NCBI GenBank assembly: GCA_024336345.1
Contig: JANFOG010000005.1
Location: 682,001 to 746,000, forward strand
Direction: 5' to 3'
DNA length: 64,000 nucleotides
Source of the DNA: Mariannaea sp. PMI_226
Taxonomy: Eukaryota; Ascomycota; Sordariomycetes; Hypocreales; Nectriaceae
The translations under genes were made by a program, and so were the position numbers. The notes under the pieces were generated by a model. It made no database searches. It was given only the letters and a program-made list of their open reading frames with translations, and was not told the DNA's origin. Below, in pieces: positions 1 to 10,808 of this stretch. The first letter of the stretch is position 1. Every line of letters starts with the position of its first letter.

Positions 1-637
1 TGTGGATGGCCTCGATACCGATCTTCCTACAGCCTTCGAAGCCTTCTTCCTGGATTCAATCCTTGGCAAGGCCTTTTTCTGCACTTTCCAGATTTTCTTC
101 TACGCCCTCCGACCCATGGCTGTCTACCGCATTCCCCTGACCAAGATTCACGCCCTCAATGTCGCCGTCCAGCTCGGATTTGACGCTGTGCTCATCTACT
201 TCACATCCTGGAACGCTTTCCTATACCTGCTGCTGTCTTCCTTCCTTGCCGGTAGCCTCCACCCTCTGGCTGGCCACTTTATCGCTGAGCACTACGTGTA
301 CGAGACTGTCACACCCACTCAGAAGGATCCAGAGAACCGAATCCCTATCCCTGAGACTTTCTCTTACTATGGCCCCCTGAATTGGTTTACGTACAACGTC
401 GGATTGCACAACGAGCATCACGACTTCCCTGCTGTGCCATGGACTCGCCTCCATGCTGTCCGTGACATGGCTCCCGAGTTCTACGACACCCTGCCTCGCC
501 ATGAGAGCTGGGTTTATGCCATCTGGCGCTTCATTCTGGATCCCAATGTTGGCTTGAGCTGCCGTGTGAAGCGCAAGGAGGGCGGCCGCCTTGTTGGTGG
601 TGCTGTAAAGTGGAAGGATAACGAGATTGAGGCCTGA
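1..637 (+). CDS. Sphingolipid delta(4)-desaturase, C-terminal part (cut by window edge)
   Basis: The first base of the window already lies inside the gene; about 211 codons up to the TGA at 635–637 are visible and the first codon is GTG, not a start. The protein is the C-terminal half of a membrane fatty-acid desaturase of the dihydroceramide/sphingolipid delta-4 desaturase (DES1) family, which introduces the trans-4 double bond into the long-chain base of ceramide at the ER. Diagnostic residues are HPLAGHFIAEHY (around visible residues 86–97) and the last histidine box HNEHHDFP (visible residues 136–143), which binds the di-iron centre. Hydrophobic segments precede the box. The first two histidine boxes and the N-terminal lipid-desaturase domain must lie upstream of the window. 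No intron is needed in the visible part. Family assignment is firm; the exact substrate is inferred from the family. Confidence 0.93.
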   Translation, partial: VDGLDTDLPTAFEAFFLDSILGKAFFCTFQIFFYALRPMAVYRIPLTKIHALNVAVQLGFDAVLIYFTSWNAFLYLLLSSFLAGSLHPLAGHFIAEHYVYETVTPTQKDPENRIPIPETFSYYGPLNWFTYNVGLHNEHHDFPAVPWTRLHAVRDMAPEFYDTLPRHESWVYAIWRFILDPNVGLSCRVKRKEGGRLVGGAVKWKDNEIEA

Positions 638-1666
638 ACACTCAATGGCCTTTCTTTGGAGTTCTCTTAGGTCTTCCCTCCCCCAATGGTCCTGTTTGGA
701 GGATCAGTCATGAAGGAACGCTGGCGTATGTCTTTTCTTTTTTTTGTGTCTTTGTCAAAGTTTGATAGAGGAGGGAAACAATTTGGTAGGAAACTGTCCG
801 ATATTGCGCTGTGGAAATGCCACCTTCTATGTGACTTCACTGAGCATCAAAAGCGAGCATGGCGAATAGCTTTAAAATATCATCAACGACAATATGAGTT
901 CTTTTGCAGAGCTTCTCTAACGCTCTACATGGTGACCATCTAGACGGTGATGGCTGTGCCGCCCCAAACCTTGCTGTCATGGTCGCATAAGGTTAATGCT
1001 CGTCTGATATATTACTATGCTTATGTCTGGTCTCAGACTATACTAATTTTGCGTGAACCATTGTGATACTGTCAGGCTTGGTGTTGTGATCGGCCAGCCA
1101 ACTGATGAGCAAAGAATTTTGATGACCTAAGAGTGCAAGATATTGGCGATGTCAAAAACCACGACTAGGCTTAATAACTACCACAAACCAAAGAATTAAT
1201 AACAATCAAGAAGACACAAGGAAAAAGAATAAGGCAGCTAGAGTATACACAGGGCCGTGCCAGACAAGTTTAGTCTCCTCGGCTGTATGCACCACCGATA
1301 TCAAGGATATTCAACTCTCCATCTCTTCTCGAACCTAAAGGCGACCTTTGCCCGACGATTCTCGTATGTTTTCCACCTCCTAAACCTCCGCCCACCCGCT
1401 TCTCTTGGACCCTTTTGACGAAAAGAATCGCTGAATGCGCCCCCTGCCACGTTGGTAACAAAAAGAATGCTCGTTTAGTCCCATGACTTCATACACGGAT
1501 GATTAGCTTCATCCGAGGGGTTCAGTCTCCTAGCTCCTGGGGCTTGATATGGCTCTGATTCATATCTACTACGCCTTCCTCAAGCCTGTTCAGCCTCGAA
1601 GTACCTCGCCCATAAGTGGCTCCGCATCTGTAAATATGGTTACTTGTGCAAAAATAATTTCGCTCT
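638..1666. other. Convergent intergenic region, 3' flanks
   Basis: This is the space between the desaturase (plus) and the VAP gene (minus), both ending here. It should hold both 3' UTRs. I find no ORF with plausible composition, no tRNA and no repeat. Confidence 0.6.
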
Positions 1667-2887
1667 CTAGAAGAAGAAGTAGGCAAGTAGGAAGCTGATT
1701 AGGCACAGAATTGCCGCCATCTGCACTGGTACACCCTCGATTGTTTGTTTCACAGCCTGGTTGACAGTTGGAGCGGGAAACCTCTCGTCAGAGGAGCTCT
1801 TAACGTTGCGTTGGCGGAGGCCAGAATCCCTAAGGCTGGCGATCTGAGCCTCGGCTTGCGCGAGCTTAGCCTTGAGCTCTTCGACAGTTGCATCGGCAAC
1901 AGAGGTGACAGCAGTTGTAGCCTGCGAAATAGTGCTCTTCACCTCAGGCTTCTCATCGTGCTTCTCCTCCTCCTCCGGCTCAGGAGTAATATCGCGATGG
2001 TAGGGTGGGGGAGCGCTGGAAGTGGCAGGCTCATCAGTGGTAGCTGGCGACGAAAATGATCGAGCATCAGGGGTGTCGTGGGCCTGATTGGGCACATGAT
2101 TAGCTGTCGGTATGAATCACATGGGAATATGTTGACTTACGCCATTCGACAAGGTAGCCTTGCTAGGTGTGAGTAGGGCAGCAGGCTTTGCTGGAGCTTG
2201 GTCGTGATCGGTGCGAGGTGCCAGCCAGATGACGCGGATCTTTTTCTCTTGAAGTAGTGATTTGTCGGTGGTGTCCAACTAAGCGTAGAGCGATTAGCCA
2301 TAACATGTGACATTTGCGAAAAACCAGAGCGATCCGTACCACATTGGCGATGCTAGCAAACTCCTTATCGGAGGTGATGGGTGCCGACTGAACGAGGAAC
2401 TTGTCTCGACACTTCGCATCCAGAGGAGGCTCAGCCTTCATCGCCTGAAGCAGGACTACCTTGCGATTAGCAGCATTCTCTTTGTCGGCGAAAGTAGAAG
2501 GTTTGCTCTGAACCTACCAGTGACATCGAAGTGTTGGCCAGGCTCAATACGGCCCGCATTTGGTCGTACACAGTATCTGGGAAAAGCTGTCAACTCATGG
2601 ATCCGAGGCAAGATAGGAGGTTGCGGAAGGCATACTGCTTTGGCGCCGTAGTTTTGACCTAAACTTCTTGTGAGATACACTTATTGTCATGAAGGGGTAA
2701 ATGCGCCTACCTTGAAAGCCACAGGAACGGTGTTGGGGTTCCTGATAGTAAGAGTTTCAGAGACCTCGGAAGTAAATGGACCTTGATTCCGGGTTAGTTC
2801 CTATGGTCTCGTGTGCTCTGCTTGGTGGTTGATGGTGGGTCACATACGCTGGAAGCTCAGCTCGAAGGGCTCGATATCGACCGACAT
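1667..2887 (-). CDS. VAP/Scs2-like ER membrane protein (MSP domain, tail anchor)
   Basis: Seven exons on the minus strand give an open frame of 288 codons: 2887–2848, 2781–2711, 2658–2636, 2576–2518, 2455–2340, 2278–2141 and 2083–1667. The N-terminal ~120 residues form a major sperm protein domain: it starts MSVDIEPFELSF, continues TIRNPNTVPVAFKVKTTAPK and QYCVRPNAGRIEPG, and ends near IRVIWLAP. The middle is Pro/Glu-rich and probably disordered. Next comes a short coiled coil (VEELKAKLAQAEAQIASLRD), and the protein ends in a ~20-residue hydrophobic tail anchor (MAAILCLISFLLAYFFF). This is the VAP/Scs2 layout: an ER tail-anchored receptor that binds FFAT-motif proteins at membrane contact sites and links the ER to lipid transfer and phosphoinositide control. 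The exon of only 23 nt and the GTAG acceptor at 2456 were chosen because they restore the conserved DVTVLLQAMK stretch. Confidence 0.9.
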
Positions 2888-4686
2888 TGCTGCTAGGAGT
2901 CGTAAAGCAGGCTAGATATGGTTGCTTTGTCGGGGGATCGTCGTCGCGGGGTGCGCAAAGGGGGGAGGGGGGTCCGAGATTTGAGGGTCGGGACGGTTGA
3001 CAGATGATGCAGAGAGCAAGTGGAAACGTGGCAGAGGCTGGCAGTAATCAGCGTCTAAGTTGGAGGGGCTCCTGAAGCGGCGGCAGTGAACAGAAAGCGA
3101 TGGGTGAAGGAGGGATCGTGAGGAGGCAGCAGGGAGGGAGGATTGAGGTTGGCGTATGATTGTTAATCCGCGTGGGAGGCGTATGGGGCTTGAGGGTTGC
3201 TTTTAGGTACGGTAGTGAGGAGGGAGGATGGCGGTCACTTGGCTTTTTGGCTTCTCGTCACGACGTAATAATTGCTGGGGCGCCAAATTGCCTGTTTCCT
3301 GCAGCGGGCTGGACGTTCGCTGTTTCCCTTCCAATGTGGTTGCTGAATGGGCACGGACCACCTCCTGAACCTGCAACCACTCCCTGAAGCTCGGGTACCT
3401 AAAGCGATATTTACACAGTGATGCAGTAGAGAGAGACCACAGTACAGACTACAGTGCTCCGTAGAGACTGACCAGCAACAGCCAAGCTCTTGCTTTCCGT
3501 TTCCTTTACCCTCCTTGGCGTTGAGCACCGGAATCACAAACCAATCAACAACGAGAGCACATTGCGAACGCTACGGCTTTTATTCATTCGCTCGCCCGCT
3601 CGCTCGCTCCTTAACTTCAGTGGCTTTGCAAAGTATATTCAGACTGAACCGACTACAACAGTTACTATTCAGGAGCTGGACTTGAAAAGTCTGCTTGGAT
3701 TTGAGCTGTCCTCCTCGTTAGCCCACTTTCCACCGCTTGGATTAGGGTGTTCGGAAATCCGTCTATTATTAATATCCCGATGCTCAACTCCCGAGAAAGA
3801 TTAACAAGGCGGCTCTTGAGACCAAGTCCAATTAAACCCTTCTCTGCTGGCCTAATTCCCTTGCAGAATGCTATTAGACATCTACATGCTCATCTCGGAT
3901 GGCCCCGTAAACAAGATATAAACCGAGACAGCGAGAGTCACAGCTGACACCAGACAGACAGTCAGAAGCGCACGCTGGAAGATGAGTTGCCAGGGTAATT
4001 GAACGGTAGTGAGAACTGTCGTTGAAGGTCCCAGAGAGGTCACCTCACCCCTCATAACGATGAGAGGGTCAGGCATACAAGTTCTATCTTCATATTGCAA
4101 GGGGAACACTTGCGAAACCTTGAAAAAAAAACAAAAAGGCAAGAAAGAAGCTAATGTCAAACGACTTGACGTGGCAAGCTTCAGTTTTCGCCAACTCAAA
4201 CCTGTATTTGATCAATTAATCTAGAACTTGTCATGATGCAATGCTTAAATGGCTAGCTGAGGCCAGAGCAGGCCATGTTTGCACTTAGCCGTAGAATTAC
4301 CGCCTCCAAATCTTAGCCATCATTCCCAGATAATTAGTAAGGTCAGGCAGGTACTTCGAAGGCAGCGGCTGTATGACGTTTCGTGTTAGCGGCAGCTTGA
4401 GCTCTGTCCGATAGACATGATCCATGGTAGATGTATGCGACGACGAGAATATAAATTTATAAAGTTCAATAATCCTTTATTTCCTCTTTAGCTAAATCGA
4501 GAAGTCAAAACGATCCAGAATTGAACAAAGGGTAGTCAAAGCCAACTGTATCACCGCCTTAAGCTACCAGTGTATGTACCTCCTTGGACCTTCGCGCCTC
4601 ACTGCCCCTCACCTGCTGAGACCCCACCACCAACATCAAACCAGCCATCTACATCTTCTCGTACATTTCCATAACTCAAAGCTAAG
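2888..4686. promoter_or_regulatory. Divergent intergenic region between the VAP and UBX genes
   Basis: About 1.8 kb separates the start of the VAP gene (minus) from that of the UBX gene (plus), so both promoters lie here. Short ORFs occur on both strands, including a minus-strand one with a hydrophobic C-terminus at 3882–4199, but none has a convincing start or recognisable domain. No repeat or RNA gene was seen. Confidence 0.5.
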
Positions 4687-5829
4687 ATGCCTTCCGATCT
4701 TGATACCCTGCTCGATATGGGCTTTGACAAGGAGCGTGCTGAGCTCGCTGTCAAGAAGTCTGGTGGTCGTAGGTCACTGTCACTGCCGTCCAGCCATCCT
4801 TTCACTGCTAACCTTCATTTCAGTTCAGGGAGCTCTTCAGTGGCTTGAGGACAATCAGGACACGCCTTTAGATGAGATCAAAGCTGCTGATGCTGCCAAG
4901 AAAGCCGAAGAGGACGAAGACGAGGATGAGACCAAGGCCCAAATTGCTGCTCTCGAGTCTGGTGGTGAAGCTCGATCTCTGATCTGCAATGATTGCGGCA
5001 AGCGATTTCGCAACCAGGATCTTGCAAGCTACCACGCTTCCAAGACGTGAGCGTTTTCATTAAATGATGCCCTTTATAAGAAACCTTGCTGATCGAAATC
5101 TAGTGACCATACTGACTTTTCGGAGTCAACCGAAGAAATTGCTCCTCTGACTGAAGAGGAGAAGAAGGCCAAGCTCGAGGAGCTCCGCCAACGCCTCGTG
5201 GCCAAAAAAGCTGCCCAATCTGTCCAAGACAAGGAAGAACATAAGCGCAATGAGGTACGGAAACAAAAAAAACTACTTCTCAAATTTCTAGTTCAATGAG
5301 TAAAAGGGAAAAATATTTTATTAACGCTTAGCAGAAAATCCGCCAAAAGGCTACCAAAGAGACCCAGGATCTCAAAGAAGAGCTGGCGCGCAAAGAACAG
5401 ATAAAAGAAGCGGCTCGTAAGCGCCAGGAGAAGCTTGAAGACGTGGAGGCCAAGAAGAGGATCAAGGCGAAAATCGAAGCTGACAAGGCCGAGCGTCGCC
5501 GCAAAGCAGAAGAGGCCAAGGCAGCCCGTGAGGGACGGGCAGTTGAGGCTGCAGTACCTGTTGCTGCTCCAGCCGCTGCTCCACGACCCAAGGCCAACCA
5601 CAGCGAGGCCAGACTTCGTCTTCAAACCGATTCGGGTAACATCATGAAGACACTCCCTGCTGACACCACCCTGTTCGAGCTCGCACAGCAGCTACAGTCC
5701 GAGACTGGCAAGGAAGTCACTAGTTTTACCACTACGTTCCCCAGGCATACTTTCCAGGGCTCCGTCGACATGTCAAAGACATTGAAGGAGGCAGGGCTCG
5801 TACCATCATCAGTCCTGATCGTGAAATAA
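4687..5829 (+). CDS. UBA–UBX domain protein (Cdc48/p97 adaptor, UBXN1/SAKS1-like)
   Basis: Four exons (4687–4768, 4824–5046, 5104–5254, 5332–5829) encode about 317 residues. The N-terminus is a UBA domain (DTLLDMGFDKERAELAVKKSGG, then LQGALQWLEDNQD after the first intron), which binds ubiquitin. A short Cys/His element follows (LICNDCGKRFRNQDLASYHASKT), resembling the zinc-finger-like segment in fungal and animal UBXN1 relatives. A long highly charged helix (about residues 130–225, many E/K/R) precedes an Ala/Pro linker. The C-terminal ~80 residues form a UBX ubiquitin-like fold (RLRLQTDSGNIMKTLPADTTLFELAQQLQ ... SSVLIVK). Such proteins recruit ubiquitylated clients to the Cdc48 ATPase. The acceptor of intron 3 is a tandem site (TTAGCAG), so one Gln may be included or skipped. 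The start is the first ATG and opens the UBA domain directly. Confidence 0.9.
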
Positions 5830-6272
5830 GGGCTAGAGGTGTTGCAGTATACGAGAGATACATGGCGTGGCGTTTGACACTGGATGTGATGCGAAAGGAT
5901 TGAGTTATTTGGATTTCGACGAAGGAGGGAACAGATCGGGATCGCACAAAAAATCGAGAAATAATCGAAATATATCGAATACACATTCACCACAATGTCA
6001 CATTCACGCTTGCGGGAGATTTATGTTCAAACTGCAAACCACCTGAGGCGGGACTTTTTTTTTATCAGAGCCGTTAAACTGACCAAATCTCCCTCCACGC
6101 GAACTCCGTTTGTTTTAGAGCATTCATCATATTATCGTATGAAAGAAGCTACTCTGTCCAGGGCGCAGGATATCGTGCCCTCTCCATCCTGTATGTTCGA
6201 TCGATTGGAAACCCCGAAGCCATGCAGTTGAAGTACAAAGAAGTAAGGAAATAGTCGTTAAGGCGTGGTTGT
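5830..6272. other. Convergent 3' flanks of the UBX and P1 genes
   Basis: A 443-bp stretch between two stop codons, expected to hold both 3' UTRs. No further gene was seen. Confidence 0.55.
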
Positions 6273-6866
6273 TTAGTCGAAAAGACCGAAACCCATATCC
6301 TCGTCGGACTCCTCCTTCTCTGTTGCGGTTGTCAGTACACACAAGTAATCCAAGTTTGGGGGTATATTTGAGATTCAACGTACCCTCCTCCTTGGCCTCC
6401 TCCTCGGCGGCCTCGGCGGCATCACCACCGGCAGCGGCGGCGACAGCACCACCAGCGGCAGCAGCACCACCGCCGGAGCCGACGTTCACGAGAAGTTCCT
6501 TGACATCCTTGCCCTCGAGAGCCTGTTTGAAGAAAAGTTCCCAGTCAGAAAAAAATGTCCCAAAATGTGAAGAAACGGATCGGCGTAGAAATCGAGGATT
6601 TATTCGGGTCGTACCTTGGCGAAGATGGAGGTCCAGATGGGCTCAACCTCCTCGACCTTAGCGGCCTTGATGAGAGTCTGGAGCTTGTCGGCCTAGATAA
6701 TTCATCATCATGATTTAGCATCACCGCACACAAAATGGAAATTGGGTTGCGCGCGGGGCAGCAGCGTCGCAAAAGGTCGGCGGGAAAAAGAACGTACGGT
6801 GATCTCAATGCCGTCGTCGGCAAGGATCAGGGCCGCGTAGGATGAAGCGAGCTCGGCGTGAGACAT
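6273..6866 (-). CDS. RPP1: 60S acidic ribosomal protein P1
   Basis: Four exons on the minus strand (6866–6798, 6692–6615, 6522–6384, 6319–6273) encode 110 residues, the usual P1 length. The protein starts [18 protein letters not shown], the P1 dimerisation helix, continues [20 protein letters not shown], then [18 protein letters not shown], an Ala/Gly-rich hinge and an acidic tail ending [13 protein letters not shown]. That C-terminal signature is shared by all eukaryotic stalk P-proteins and recruits translation GTPases; it also binds ricin-type ribosome-inactivating proteins. P1 works as P1–P2 heterodimers on uL10 in the cytosolic large subunit. Four short exons in such a small ORF are usual for fungal ribosomal-protein genes. 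The start is the ATG at 6866–6864. P1 is preferred over P2 because of the N-terminal [11 protein letters not shown] and EVEPIW motifs. Confidence 0.95.
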
Positions 6867-7687
6867 TGTGACTGTGGTTTGTCGGATGCAGGTGGGAGAT
6901 GAGTCTGCACAAGTTCGTTGTGGTTGAGATATCACCAAGTAGGCTTGCCACAGAAAATTACCCTAGTCAAAATTATCTGAATGGAGGGCTTCAAGACCTA
7001 AAAGTGGAGGGCCAAATTGATTTTCCGTGTTCCGGAGGCAAGCGATCTGTGGGTCAGATTTAAACGCAAATGATTGGCCATATCCTCTGAGCCAATGAGA
7101 GGCTCCATCACCACAGGGCGAAGGCTAAAGTGCATATACCCCACTCTGGGTGGCTCTTCCCCACCAACATTCTGGTTATCCATTATCGCTCTGGTAGAGA
7201 ACCCAATGACAACATCCCTGGTCGTTCAAGTCCCGAGCAAGCACAGGATAGGTGACGCCGCGCGCCGCCAATCGAATGCATCCCCTTCTCTAACTCTCTA
7301 TCTACAGTCCCTCAACTCTTTTCCGAGATAACTACGCTCTCCGAGATTGACATCCTTGCAACCGGCTCTGACATCCCTCCGCCTGACTACCCTTCACGGG
7401 CAATTCTTCTGTCACTTTGACACTGGACCCCGCTATTGACTACTACCATCCTTGTCCGCCTGCCATCAACGACCCCGCCGCCACTGTTCCGTCGCCGCCT
7501 GTGCCTATCGTCGTCATTGCCGCTCCGGAAGCTCTGGAACGTACATGCTGCCCTGAGACTGGCCCCTGAGCTGCAATATACCTCGCCAACAAGAGCCGAG
7601 TATTTTTTTTCTTCACTGATCGGCCACCGTCTTTTACCTCAACCAACCCCTCCTCGACCTTACCTCAGAAGCCGACCCAAAGCGACC
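6867..7687. promoter_or_regulatory. Divergent promoter region with four CCAAT boxes
   Basis: This 821-bp region lies between the divergent starts of RPP1 (minus) and the DUF2408 gene (plus). CCAAT pentamers occur at 7073–7077 (as ATTGG), 7092–7096, 7203–7207 and 7268–7272, a cluster within 200 bp consistent with binding of the HAP/NF-Y complex. The in-frame sequence upstream of 7688 has no ATG back to a stop, so it is treated as 5' UTR. Confidence 0.5.
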
Positions 7688-9354
7688 ATGGACACACCAG
7701 CAGTTCCTCTCCCGCGGGACCCCCGTGAGCGAGCCATGCTCGACCAACTTACCATAATCCGAGATCGGCTACTTCTCTTGAAGCAAGATCGCACCAATTA
7801 CATTCGAACTCAGGATGTCATGCCATTGTTTGACCAGACGATGGAGCAAGTCAAGGAGCTCGCCGCTGTGCGCGCCGAGACTGGAGTCAAGGAGGAAAAT
7901 AGATGTGTGTTGTTCCGACACAAAATCTGAATTGAAAGCTGAAACTAATCACTATTAATGCAGTGGACAAGGTCCTTGAGAGTTGCTTCCAATTGCTGTC
8001 TCTCTTTTATTTGACCATCGGCCGTAATAACGAGGCCCCAGCTACCTATGCACTGACCTCAACCATCAAAAGACTGCTGGATCATCTCACCGAAGCCGAT
8101 CTATACTCTTCCAAGGATCTTGGTAGCATTAAATCGACGCTGGAAGGCCTCTCCAAGAGCATAGAGCAGGGAGAACGAGAGCAAGTCCCTGAGAAGAGGC
8201 CTCCTCCATATATGCTTGCTCTTTTGTCCAACAGGGTTGAACTCTGCAACGTTACCTTGACGAAACTTATGAAGCGACTTGAGCGAATTCCCGAACCCTT
8301 GCTGGTAACACACCAGCAACTTGTATCTATTCTACGAGCGGTTGCTCTCGCTAACACCAAATCCAAAGTGAGCATGGCTGTTACGAGGCAAACTTTTGTT
8401 TGAGTTTACACTGACTCCCAATGCACCAGTTTTCCTATTCTGAAGTTAAGAAATTGAGGAGCCAAATCGTCGAGATTGGCGACCGATACAACGGCGGCAA
8501 GTTTACGTCAGATGATGGTACACCCTTACCTGGTAGCGACGAGGTTCGTGAACTTTATCAACGATGTCTTAAGTGGTCCGACATTGTCCTCGACAGGTAG
8601 GTCTTCTCTTCCTCTCTCCCCTTTCCTTCCTTGATTGAAGCTATATTTGAGGATAATTGCCTGAACTTTTCGCAGGAAAGGCGTGGTCACCGATCAATGG
8701 CGGCCAATTTACGAGGTATTAGTCGGAATTCGAAACGACCTTGAGAAGCTATCCTTGACACAAGCTTGGTCCCTCCGTGAGACAGATCTCTACGACTTTC
8801 AACGACAGCTTGACAAAATTGATGAGAACCGAGTAAACGGAAACTGGTTAGATGATCGAGGACGACCCGCCGACTTATGGACGCAGCGCACCTTGTTGTA
8901 CTTGATTAGACGTTCTTACGCTTACATCTATTCCTTCATGTTGGCATCTGAGCCAGTATCCGAGGCTCTTCTTCCCATCTACAACCAGCTGCAGACATTG
9001 AAGCGCTGCCTGATTGAGGTGAAGAAGAACGGAGGTGTCTCATCCGTTCGGGAACTTTACCCATATAGCATGAAGGTTTGTGGTAAATTCACGCGCTTCG
9101 AGTGGGTATTCTGCTAACATAAGAACCAGTTGAACTCACTTGACAACATGAAAGTGGATGGCAAATTTGTGGTAAACGGTGACATCCCCGAAGGGCAAGG
9201 AAGTGTGTCTGAGCTTCTCGCGGAGTGCTTTGAAATCAACTACGAGCTGCGAGTGGCAGCAGAAGAGGAAGCCAATGAGGAAGGTGCTCCTGAGGCCAAC
9301 GGTCAAAACGAGCCCGAGCTGAAGATGACCAAGTCCGAGGACAAGGACGAGTGA
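7688..9354 (+). CDS. DUF2408 / UPF0662 family protein
   Basis: Five exons (7688–7904, 7964–8367, 8430–8596, 8676–9075, 9130–9354) encode about 470 residues. The sequence is mostly alpha-helical, with no signal peptide and no membrane segment. It resembles the fungal UPF0662 (DUF2408) family in its N-terminal LTIIRDRLLLLKQDR and YIRTQDVMPLFDQTMEQVKEL, and in the later RPIYEVLVGIRNDLEKLSLTQAW and LLPIYNQLQTLKRCLIEVKK blocks. The last ~50 residues are Glu-rich and probably disordered. No catalytic motif is evident and the biochemical role of the family is not established. The ATG at 7688 is the first in frame; the open frame upstream begins at TTG and encodes low-complexity sequence. The family name is recalled from motif resemblance and should be confirmed by profile search. 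Confidence 0.78.
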
Positions 9355-9805
9355 TGCCACGATAACGGTTGTTTTTTTCTTACTTACTTTGAGGAGGGCG
9401 TTCCTGTGATCGTTTTGCTTTTTTTCTTCTTCTTCTTTCTCTTCTTTCTTTTAAATTGTATCGGATCGAAGGTTTATTAATTCTCCGGGTGATGACTGGG
9501 AAGGATAACATTTCAGAGGTGTCCGGCGGGTGGCTATTTACGTAAACTGTACCTTGCTGGCGATGGAGGGAGGCGAGCATCTCGTCCATCAAATCACATT
9601 TTTTTGTGACGGAAATCGGCGAGAATTTTTGGAACATTTTGAAGATGTGGAATTTTCCAGCAATGGGCACTGTAATATGACGGAAGGGGAAAGAAAAATT
9701 AAATGGGACGGATGGGACTTCAATTTTTCTTCAGAATTGTTATCGAGAAGGTCAATTTTGTTGCAAGTATGAAAGAGTTTGCGTGAATTTGTCAATTACA
9801 TCTAC
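9355..9805. other. Convergent 3' flanks of the DUF2408 and YCII genes
   Basis: A 451-bp stretch with T-rich sequence just after the DUF2408 stop and the 3' end of the YCII gene on the other strand. No additional gene was seen. Confidence 0.5.
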
Positions 9806-10518
9806 CTAAGTATGTCGGAAGGCACACTTGAAAGGGTAAATTTGGGCCTATCGTGTGTGTGTGAGTGAGAATTTAGCCAATCTAGGGTCACTGGTGATAA
9901 AGGAAGAGGGCATGGCTCACCTTTTCCACGTCCCAAACCCCAGAGGTTGCGTAGATGTCCTGGGTCAACTGCTCACGGACAGCTTCTACGGAGTCGGCGA
10001 CGCACACGAGGGTGCTACCGGCAAAATCGAGACTCGAAGGATCGTCATCCTTTGGTACACTGTTCAAGATGGCGCCTAAGGAGAGTGAGCCCAAGTCGTA
10101 TGCATATCAAAAGGTATAGTTTTGAAGGAGGGGAGCTTACCGCCCATCTTCCAGCTGCCGTCCTCGACATGAGGAACCATGTGCTCAAAGTGCTTGCTAC
10201 ATTACTTACGGTCAGCCAAATTCGAGTCCTTTCTTACCACACCCAAACATGGTGTATACTATGGGGTGGTGTTGAATGGGCTATGGGCGAAGAGCATGCA
10301 TACGATCGAACACTAAGACGCTTCTCGAGGGCGCCGGGCTTGTCAGGAACCACGACGAGGAACTCAAACTTGCCCTTGGGCACGGAAACGGATGAGGCCA
10401 TGGTGCGGGATGCAATGCGCGAAGCAGCAACGGCAGTGAAGGGGCTGGACTTGAAGATGGATGGGGAGACTCCAGCTTTGATGACAGGTAGCCTTTGGAT
10501 GAAGAGACGGCTGGCCAT
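9806..10518 (-). CDS. YCII-domain protein, probably mitochondrial
   Basis: Four exons on the minus strand (10518–10304, 10196–10141, 10075–9921, 9847–9806) give 156 codons (155 residues). The first ~45 residues are rich in Arg, Ser and Ala and lack acids (MASRLFIQRLPVIKAG ...), which looks like a mitochondrial presequence. A YCII-related dimeric alpha/beta domain follows: FEFLVVVPDKPGALEKRLSV, KHFEHMVPHVEDGSWKMGG, LVCVADSVEAVREQL, and QDIYATSGVWDVEK joined to AQIYPFK. The last exon is only 42 nt. It was placed because it supplies the conserved IYPFK strand and a stop 13 residues into it. Bacterial YciI-type proteins are small dehydratase- or dehalogenase-like folds of uncertain role, so no reaction is claimed. 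A Tc1-type transposon ends 184 bp upstream of the start and may sit in the promoter. Confidence 0.85.
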
Positions 10519-10702
10519 TTTATTTTTCCCTTCCTTTTTTAACTGGGGGAAACTTCTTCTGACGTTGTTTTTATATTCGCAATGAGTACGATTTTTCGGA
10601 GCGACTGGCAGGTTGTGTTATGCAACCACCTCAGTTTAAGAAAGTGGGCTAATCATCGAGGCTACTTGAATGGCGTCAGAAATACAGTAGGTAAGGTAGG
10701 TA

Positions 10703-10737
10703 CAGTAACAGGACAAAAGTCTCCGTACACCCCCCAC
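10703..10737 (+). repeat. Left terminal inverted repeat of the Tc1-type element
   Basis: 35 bp, identical to the reverse complement of 12055–12089. It includes a run of six C near its inner edge. The preceding TA is the target duplication. Confidence 0.95.
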
Positions 10738-10808
10738 TTGGCGCGTCAAAACACCATCGCGTCTCTAAATGCACCCTTCTCTTCTAACCACCATAACATG
10801 CGCCCATA

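Noticed and set aside
3882..4199. Minus-strand ORF with a hydrophobic C-terminal segment
   Set aside because: The frame opens at TTG, the first ATG leaves about 64 codons, the sequence is in a promoter region and resembles no family.
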